The notes under the pieces were generated by a model that ran no database searches, was not told the DNA's origin, and worked only from the letters and a program-made list of their open reading frames with translations. Positions 41,260 to 46,302 of a stretch of DNA of 46,302 nt are shown here, in pieces (within the stretch, counting starts at the first letter, position 1; each line of letters opens with the position of its first letter). The translations under genes and the position numbers were made by a program. The stretch is from an uncultured Caryophanales bacterium (GTDB lineage: Bacteria; Bacillota_I; Bacilli_A; RFN20; CAG-826): the NCBI GenBank assembly GCA_902464635.1, contig CABQKC010000017.1, forward strand, positions 1-46,302, in the 5' to 3' direction.

Positions 41260-41273
41260 AATTTGTGGATAAT
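41245..41273 (+). promoter_or_regulatory. Promoter of the DUF4143-type ATPase gene, built on the third repeat
   Basis: TTGTCG (41245-41250), exactly 17 nt, GATAAT (41268-41273). The first two repeats hold the same TTGTCG without a matching -10, so they may be binding sites for a regulator competing at the promoter. Confidence 0.55.
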
Positions 41274-41290
41274 TATTGCGGAGGTTCCAT

Positions 41291-42661
41291 ATGGATTTCT
41301 ATAGAAAGATTTACGATAAGTTGGTTGATTGGAAAAATACTTCAAATGGTAAAAACGCCTTATTGATCGAGGGAGCTAGACGTATTGGGAAATCAACGAT
41401 TGCCGAAACATTTGGCAAAAATAACTATAAGTCATATATCCTCATAGATTTCCGTGTAGCATCAAAAACTATTAGGGATAATTTTAATGACAATCTCTTA
41501 CCTAATAGAATGAATGATTTTTTTAATATTATCAAAACCGAATATGGGAAAGAACTATATTTTAGGGATAGTCTAATTATATTTGATGAAGTGCAGGTTT
41601 TTCCAAAAGCTAGGGAAGCTATAAAAGATTTAGTAAAGGATGGAAGATATGACTATATCGAAACCGGTTCTTTGATTTCCATCAAGGAAAACGTAAAGGA
41701 TATAGTTATTCCTAGCGAAGAAAAGAAAATTAAGATGTATCCCATGGATTTTGAGGAATTCTTGATGGCGGAAGGCGAAAGCCAACTCTTAGCATATATT
41801 AAAGATTGTGTTAAAAATAAGAAACCTTTAATTGATGGATTTCACAAAAGAGCTAGTTATTGTTTTAAGGAATATATGCTGATAGGAGGGATGCCCCAAA
41901 GTGTTTTGTCCTATTTAGAAAACAATAAGAACTTTTCCAAAGCGGATGAATCAAAAAGGGAAATATTAGATTTATATGGGGATGACATTAAAAAGGCGAG
42001 TAAAAAATACAGGCTAAAGATTTCTAGACTTTTCGAAAGCATCCCAGGCTTTCTTTCAAAGCATGAAAAGAAGATAAGTATTTCAGAAACAGGTAAAAAT
42101 AAACGATTATCTGATTATGTTGATGCATTATATTGGTTACAGGATTCAATGATTTGCAATTTATGTTATAAATGCAATGATCCAAATATCGGCTTTGCCT
42201 TGACTAAGGATGACTCTTCGCTTAAATGCTATATGGGGGATACTGGTTTATTAGTGTCTTTGGCTTTTTCTGAAAATGAAATAGTAGAAAAAGAAATATA
42301 TAAATCCATTATCCACGACAAATTATCAATAAACAAAGGTATGTTATTTGAAAATGTTGTCGCTCAAATATTAAGAAGCAATGGAAATGACTTGTATTTC
42401 TATACTCATTATTCAGAGCAACTACATAAAAACGATATTGAGATAGATTTCTTGCTATCAAATAAAAGCAAGACAAATCTAAAAGTATATCCATTAGAAG
42501 TTAAATCTAGTAAAAATTACACGACTACATCTTATGATGCATTTAAAAAGAGATTTGGAAAGAACATAGAAGAATCTTTGATTGTCCATCCAAAACAATT
42601 TATAAAAGAAAATGATTCGATGAGAATACCTGCGTATATGCTTCCTTTTATCTTTAACTAA
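41291..42661 (+). CDS. AAA-type ATPase with DUF4143 C-terminal region
   Basis: A 456-residue ATPase. Walker A 'GARRIGKST' lies near residues 28-36 and Walker B 'LIIFDEVQ' near 97-104. The second half matches the DUF4143 pattern ('MLIGGMPQSVLSYL', 'CYMGDTGLLVSLAF', 'NKGMLFENVVAQILRS') and ends in a restriction-nuclease-like 'EIDFLLSNKSK ... YPLEVKSSKNY', which carries the E/D-x(n)-EVK layout of PD-(D/E)XK folds. These proteins are widespread and poorly understood; roles in defence, nucleic-acid or protein handling have been suggested. The start is ATG 41291 with GGAGG 6 nt upstream; the earlier TTG at 41276 is unlikely. Confidence 0.88.
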   Translation: MDFYRKIYDKLVDWKNTSNGKNALLIEGARRIGKSTIAETFGKNNYKSYILIDFRVASKTIRDNFNDNLLPNRMNDFFNIIKTEYGKELYFRDSLIIFDEVQVFPKAREAIKDLVKDGRYDYIETGSLISIKENVKDIVIPSEEKKIKMYPMDFEEFLMAEGESQLLAYIKDCVKNKKPLIDGFHKRASYCFKEYMLIGGMPQSVLSYLENNKNFSKADESKREILDLYGDDIKKASKKYRLKISRLFESIPGFLSKHEKKISISETGKNKRLSDYVDALYWLQDSMICNLCYKCNDPNIGFALTKDDSSLKCYMGDTGLLVSLAFSENEIVEKEIYKSIIHDKLSINKGMLFENVVAQILRSNGNDLYFYTHYSEQLHKNDIEIDFLLSNKSKTNLKVYPLEVKSSKNYTTTSYDAFKKRFGKNIEESLIVHPKQFIKENDSMRIPAYMLPFIFN

Positions 42662-42706
42662 TAGACACGATACTTAAAAAAGTTAGGTAGTTTTATTTTG
42701 GGGTGC

Positions 42707-42712
42707 TAGAAT
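42707..42712 (+). promoter_or_regulatory. Extended -10 directly before a start codon (leaderless candidate)
   Basis: TAGAAT with TGC in front (extended -10 from 42704), six bases before the ATG at 42719, with no Shine-Dalgarno. Transcription would begin at the ATG. Confidence 0.6.
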
Positions 42713-42718
42713 AGCGCC

Positions 42719-43402
42719 ATGTCTATGCCTAGAAGAAAGAAGAAAAACAAACTGGCTAGCTCATTAAGTGGGGGTATATTGTTTCTAAGTGTTATATCTC
42801 TTGTCTCAGTGGGATTTTCAACCTGGACTATTGGAAGCAATGTCGCTAACGCTACTTTCAACATGAGTGCGGATGATGTAGACGGGACTAATAAATATTT
42901 CTTCTTTAATGAAACTTTAGGCACAATAGATGATCCTTCGGTTACAAACCCGACAGTTCCGTTTGATTATAATGACTATGGGGTTATTAATAACGGAGTA
43001 GTCTCTAACCAAGGTAAATTTGCTTTCTTTATGGCAGTTTTATTACGTGGCGAAAACGGAATATATAAAAATAATGAAACCCTTAGTGAATTTAGCTTTA
43101 AATATCTAGTTACTTGCAGCGGTGCTCCTTTATTAGATTATCTAAGCAGTGTCTCTTTCGATGTTAGAGACAGGAAAACAAAAGATAACTCATCATATAA
43201 TGGATCTATATCTAGTGATAAAAAGGTGATTACCATTTCTTATAACGGGGATTGTTTAACTAGCGCAACTGATTATCTATTCTATAGGGTTGAACTAAGT
43301 TTTGATTTTCCTAATGCTACTGATTTTAAGACTACTATAGTGGATAAGATGAGTTCTACTAGTCTATCGTTTGAAGTCTTGCTTGGAGATGAAATAGTAT
43401 GA
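42719..43402 (+). CDS. Secreted TasA/camelysin-like protein, 227 aa
   Basis: A basic N-terminus (MSMPRRKKKNK) is followed by the hydrophobic stretch 'GGILFLSVISLVSVGFSTWT' and then 'IGSNVANATFNMSADD'. The 'GFSTW' just after the hydrophobic core, and a beta-rich Asn/Asp/Ser-rich mature part, resemble SipW-processed matrix proteins (TasA, camelysin; N-terminus GTWAxF). It has a single hydrophobic segment, no lipobox and no sortase motif. It overlaps the next gene by ATGA (4 nt). Membership in the TasA superfamily is a motif-based inference; it could equally be another secreted protein family with the same signal type. Confidence 0.68.
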   Translation: MSMPRRKKKNKLASSLSGGILFLSVISLVSVGFSTWTIGSNVANATFNMSADDVDGTNKYFFFNETLGTIDDPSVTNPTVPFDYNDYGVINNGVVSNQGKFAFFMAVLLRGENGIYKNNETLSEFSFKYLVTCSGAPLLDYLSSVSFDVRDRKTKDNSSYNGSISSDKKVITISYNGDCLTSATDYLFYRVELSFDFPNATDFKTTIVDKMSSTSLSFEVLLGDEIV

Positions 43403-45306
43403 AATCCTCCAAATTAAATAAAATCATAGCTTCTTTCCTAACCTTATTTGCTTGTTTTTCTATTGGATATGGTGGTTGGAATATCCATGCAGAGAAATCA
43501 TATAATCAAATTGGGCAAAAGGGTGAGAAACCTGTCGCATATTTTGAAAAAACCGAAAACAAAAAGACTGTTAAACATTATTTCACTACCATAGAAGCAG
43601 CGTGCGAAACGGCTGGAAACGATGCTTCTAATAACACAATTTATGTTATCCCTGGGACTGATCCGATAATTGAAAACCCCTGTACGTTACATTCAGGTGA
43701 TACATTGAGATTTATTCTGGATGAGTCTACTAGGGATATAGACAGTAGTGACATGGAAAAGGATGGATTTGCTGATAATAAACCTGAAACATATGGAAAA
43801 AATAATATTACCTTGAAAAGTAAAATTACAATACAGCAAAATGCGAACTTGGTCATAGCCGGAGATACAGGAGGTGGCAGTCCTCAAGGTTCGACGAGTG
43901 GAGACTATTGCCAGTTAACCATTGATGATGGCGGCTCAATAGAGTGTAATGGAAAAATCACCTGCTATGGATATATAAAAGATGCACTTGAAAGCAAGGA
44001 TAATTCAGAAAATGCGAAAATAATTATTAATGAAGGTGGCGAAATACACGAACCGCTAGCTATTTATGATTGGGGAAGTGGCAGGTCCGCCGAAGCTAAA
44101 ATGAAATTTTGTTTCCCTTTTAATCTCTACGATTTGCCGAATATTAGGCCTAAGATGAAGATTAATTACGGAGGGTCTTTGTTTTGCATTGCTCATATTT
44201 GGGGAGGTACTGTTGGCCATCAACATCCGAAGAACCCTATACTTATTGTTGGGAAAATAGGGCAAAAAGCATTTATTCAGTTAGGAGAAAGTTCTTCTTT
44301 AACCTGGAATTTCGATTCTAGCAATAACATTGTTACAAGCATTAATTCAACTGACCATTGTACTTATGTAGATATCAATGGCGATTTTAATCTTGGTTCT
44401 ATCTCTGTTTCAATGTCCGGTCTTTCTTTAAATAGTGAAGACTTCTACCTACCTATATCATATATTTATAAATTAAGTCATGACAACGGTAAGGCTAATT
44501 TGGATTACAAGACTAAGTTTATGCCCGGGAGTTCTTTAAAAATCGGCAAGAATAGTATAGTTAATCTTAATAACAACGTACTTTTTTACGAGTCCAATAT
44601 AACTGATTATGCAATTTATGATTATTCAGTCAGTACTCCTGCTATATTAATTAATAATGGTGTGCTCAATATTAATAGTGTCTTTGGAGGTTTTATTGAT
44701 ACCACGAATAATACCGGCGTAATTAATGTATCTAGTGGATATTCAACTCCAAACGATTCGTGCGAAACCTATGCAATAGAAAAGACTGATTTGGTTGGTT
44801 TGCGTTTAAAAGCATTGAAGACTGCTTCGTTTGCCAGTGACGGCGGGAAAATTAATTATTCAGAGAAAGATGACGGCAGCGAGTTAAAACACAATGAACC
44901 TATTTCAAAAACTAGGTATTTATCAAAAGAAGCCTTTTGGTTCACGAATTATTTAATCAATTTAGTTGCGAAAAATGGGGATACAACCTCCGACGGAAAT
45001 GTGGCTAAGAGTTTTACGGCCGTGGCTACTTTAAAATTATTTGGTTCTTATAATTTAGAGAATGCACCGAATGCAAATTGGAGTTTAACCAGTGGATATA
45101 GTAATATGTCTTCTGCGATTGATAAGTCTAATATACAAAACGGAATTATTGTTTATTCTGTGAGCTTCACGTTGCCAAAGTATAAAGGATTGCTCATAAA
45201 CCCAGGCTCAAAATATTATTATTTATACCTATCTTTAAATATTGATGGCATTGCAGTATCTTCAAATACTCTCGAGTATGTCGTGCATTACAAATACGGT
45301 ATTTGA
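43399..45306 (+). CDS. Large secreted protein with beta-helix-like region, 635 aa
   Basis: N-terminal signal 'IASFLTLFACFSIGYGGWNI' has the same G-[FY]-x-x-W-x-I ending as its neighbours. The mature protein is Asn/Ser/Gly-rich with repetitive short beta strands ('LTIDDGGSIECNGKITCYGY', 'IIINEGGEIHEPL', 'MKINYGGSLF', 'ILINNGVLNINSVFGGF'), a texture typical of right-handed parallel beta-helices. No enzyme motif is apparent. The C-terminal part ('YYYLYLSLNIDGIAVSSNTL') is a different beta domain. The gene overlaps the preceding one by 4 nt, so both proteins are probably made together, perhaps as partners of a surface structure. Confidence 0.72.
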   Translation: MKSSKLNKIIASFLTLFACFSIGYGGWNIHAEKSYNQIGQKGEKPVAYFEKTENKKTVKHYFTTIEAACETAGNDASNNTIYVIPGTDPIIENPCTLHSGDTLRFILDESTRDIDSSDMEKDGFADNKPETYGKNNITLKSKITIQQNANLVIAGDTGGGSPQGSTSGDYCQLTIDDGGSIECNGKITCYGYIKDALESKDNSENAKIIINEGGEIHEPLAIYDWGSGRSAEAKMKFCFPFNLYDLPNIRPKMKINYGGSLFCIAHIWGGTVGHQHPKNPILIVGKIGQKAFIQLGESSSLTWNFDSSNNIVTSINSTDHCTYVDINGDFNLGSISVSMSGLSLNSEDFYLPISYIYKLSHDNGKANLDYKTKFMPGSSLKIGKNSIVNLNNNVLFYESNITDYAIYDYSVSTPAILINNGVLNINSVFGGFIDTTNNTGVINVSSGYSTPNDSCETYAIEKTDLVGLRLKALKTASFASDGGKINYSEKDDGSELKHNEPISKTRYLSKEAFWFTNYLINLVAKNGDTTSDGNVAKSFTAVATLKLFGSYNLENAPNANWSLTSGYSNMSSAIDKSNIQNGIIVYSVSFTLPKYKGLLINPGSKYYYLYLSLNIDGIAVSSNTLEYVVHYKYGI

Positions 45307-45448
45307 TTTTTTCGTGACTATGCCTAGGCAAACTTTTTGCTTCTTAGTTTAAAAAGACAATTTTTATACCAATTAAGAATATCGCTAAATTTTACTTTAA
45401 ATAACAAGTTTTTACATTCCTATAGCAATCCGTTATACCTAAAAAAAC

Positions 45449-45477
45449 TTTACAAATAGTAATTTGGGCATTATCTT
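45449..45477 (+). promoter_or_regulatory. Candidate promoter of the last secreted-protein gene
   Basis: TTTACA (45449-45454), a 17-nt spacer, TATCTT (45472-45477). The predicted start, about 45484, lies just before the T8-G10 tract. Confidence 0.4.
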
Positions 45478-45486
45478 ATAGCCGCA

Positions 45487-45504
45487 TTTTTTTTGGGGGG
45501 GGGG
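45487..45504 (+). repeat. T8-G10 homopolymer tract in the leader of a surface-protein gene
   Basis: Eight T (45487-45494) then ten G (45495-45504), ending 9 nt before the ATG at 45514, where the Shine-Dalgarno should sit. The G run can itself serve as ribosome site, and gain or loss of bases by slipped-strand mispairing would alter spacing and expression. Confidence 0.9.
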
Positions 45505-45513
45505 TAATCCTTT

Positions 45514-46230
45514 ATGAACAAATTCAAAAAACCGTCCAAGTCCAAAAGCCTAACGCTTGGTATCGCAATCTTAAGTTCGGCCGCAATAGTATCTACTGGT
45601 TTTGCAGCCTGGGTTATTACTGGCGGTGCCGAAGCTAGCGTTAGTGGAACAATTGAAGCAGATACGGTAGAAAGGAAAGATCACACAATTGCAATCGCTG
45701 CTAATCTTGAACCATTTTACTTTGGCGCTCCTGAAAAAATGGACAATGCTAATGCTTGGTTAAGAAACAACGGAGCGACAAAAGAAAAGCTTGTCATAAC
45801 TACGACTTTCACTGTTGCGAATGTTGAAACAGAACCAACAAACGCTAATATCGGCGATTTGATTGATGGAACAAAAACCAAATTTGAAGAAACAACAACA
45901 ACAGAAGCTAATAAATATAGCGCGGCTGCCAATGCTGGATATGTTGCGAAGATGCCAACTATTGTTGCACTAGGCAGCACCGAAACTACTGCTGTTGGAG
46001 TTTATATTAATCCTACTCCTAATTCTTATACTGCAAAGACTGCTACCTTTGATTTAAAGATAGTGTTCGGTTGGGGGGATAATTTTAAACATAATAATAT
46101 TAATGAGAATCCTTATCTATATTATAATCGTTTAACGGCCACTGAAGAAAACAAAAAAGCAGCAGAAACAAGTTTGGGCGCTATTCACAATATTAATGCT
46201 TCGTTCAAACTTACTTTAGTAACCAAGTAA
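45514..46230 (+). CDS. Secreted TasA/camelysin-like protein, 238 aa
   Basis: Basic N-terminus (MNKFKKPSKSKS), hydrophobic 'LTLGIAILSSAAIVSTGFAA' and then 'WVITGGAEASVSGTIEAD'. The signal-proximal 'GFAAWVI' followed by 'GTIEADTVE' is close to the TasA layout (GTWAAF ... ASGTLDL). The mature region is Ala/Thr/Asn-rich, with 'VANVETEPTNANIGDL' and 'VGVYINPTPNSYTAKTATFD' beta segments, no cysteine and no anchor, as expected for a secreted fibre-type subunit. It is preceded by the T8-G10 tract and a separate promoter. No SipW-like signal peptidase is encoded in the window. Confidence 0.72.
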   Translation: MNKFKKPSKSKSLTLGIAILSSAAIVSTGFAAWVITGGAEASVSGTIEADTVERKDHTIAIAANLEPFYFGAPEKMDNANAWLRNNGATKEKLVITTTFTVANVETEPTNANIGDLIDGTKTKFEETTTTEANKYSAAANAGYVAKMPTIVALGSTETTAVGVYINPTPNSYTAKTATFDLKIVFGWGDNFKHNNINENPYLYYNRLTATEENKKAAETSLGAIHNINASFKLTLVTK

Positions 46231-46302
46231 TTTACTTAAAGGAATATCGCATCTTTGACACTTTTTAAATAAATAGACCTAGTTTTTGAAAATTTCATAT
46301 TA

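Noticed and set aside
46255..46260. TTGACA near the window end as a promoter
   Set aside because: No matching -10 at the right distance before the window ends.

Overview
The window is AT-rich bacterial DNA using the standard bacterial code: TGA is a plain stop, for example at the ends of the metal-exporter-like permease (3298) and of aminopeptidase C (11430). Low-GC Firmicutes-type genes, many lipoproteins with a '[LV]xxCG'-type lipobox, InlB-B and BspA-type surface repeats, a PotABCD operon and an undecaprenyl-diphosphatase suggest an uncultured gut or host-associated Bacilli of the Erysipelotrichia / RF39 / Mollicutes-relative kind. That placement is inference; no rRNA or other taxonomic marker is present.

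Layout. 1-5.5 kb: housekeeping genes (truncated PlsC-like acyltransferase with a zinc ribbon, Mrp/ApbC ATPase overlapping a CBS protein, ArsP_2-type permease, a 52-codon ORF, pyroglutamyl peptidase, amidohydrolase, uridine kinase). 5.6-8.6 kb: tRNA-Gln, then a compact radical-SAM RiPP-like locus: a 30-residue candidate precursor missed by length-filtered gene finding, an attenuator-like hairpin, a radical SAM/SPASM maturase and an ABC exporter. 8.7-15.3 kb: peptidases PepT and PepC, an FtsX-type permease, a small rubredoxin-like protein and a lipoprotein with two thioredoxin-like cysteine motifs. 15.4-20.8 kb: potABCD polyamine importer operon. 20.8-22.1 kb: XRE-DUF3990 protein with an overlapping partner, probably a toxin-antitoxin-like pair behind an operator-like inverted repeat. 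22.2-23.4 kb: uppP, tRNA-Cys, tRNA-Arg. 23.6-27.7 kb: repeat lipoprotein with a DUF6273-like C-terminus, a TIR-like (PF10137-type) protein with a helical C-terminal region, and an RpiB/LacAB isomerase. 27.8-31.2 kb: TetR regulator with a perfect operator palindrome, then a CrtI/RetSat-like FAD oxidoreductase and a flavin/2Fe-2S reductase, which look like an electron chain. 31.4-41.1 kb: array of large surface lipoproteins interrupted by a GNAT acetyltransferase. 41.1-42.7 kb: DUF4143-type ATPase behind 34-bp tandem repeats. 42.7-46.2 kb: three secreted proteins sharing a signal-proximal G-[FY]-x-x-W-x-I motif (SipW/TasA-like); the last lies behind a T8-G10 tract.

Most interesting: the RiPP-like locus, the polyG tract before a surface protein, the TasA-like cluster, the XRE-DUF3990 pair, the TIR-like protein, and three genes whose ATG sits exactly 6 nt after a -10 hexamer (probably leaderless mRNAs). 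Domain names come from reading motifs by eye; no database search was run.
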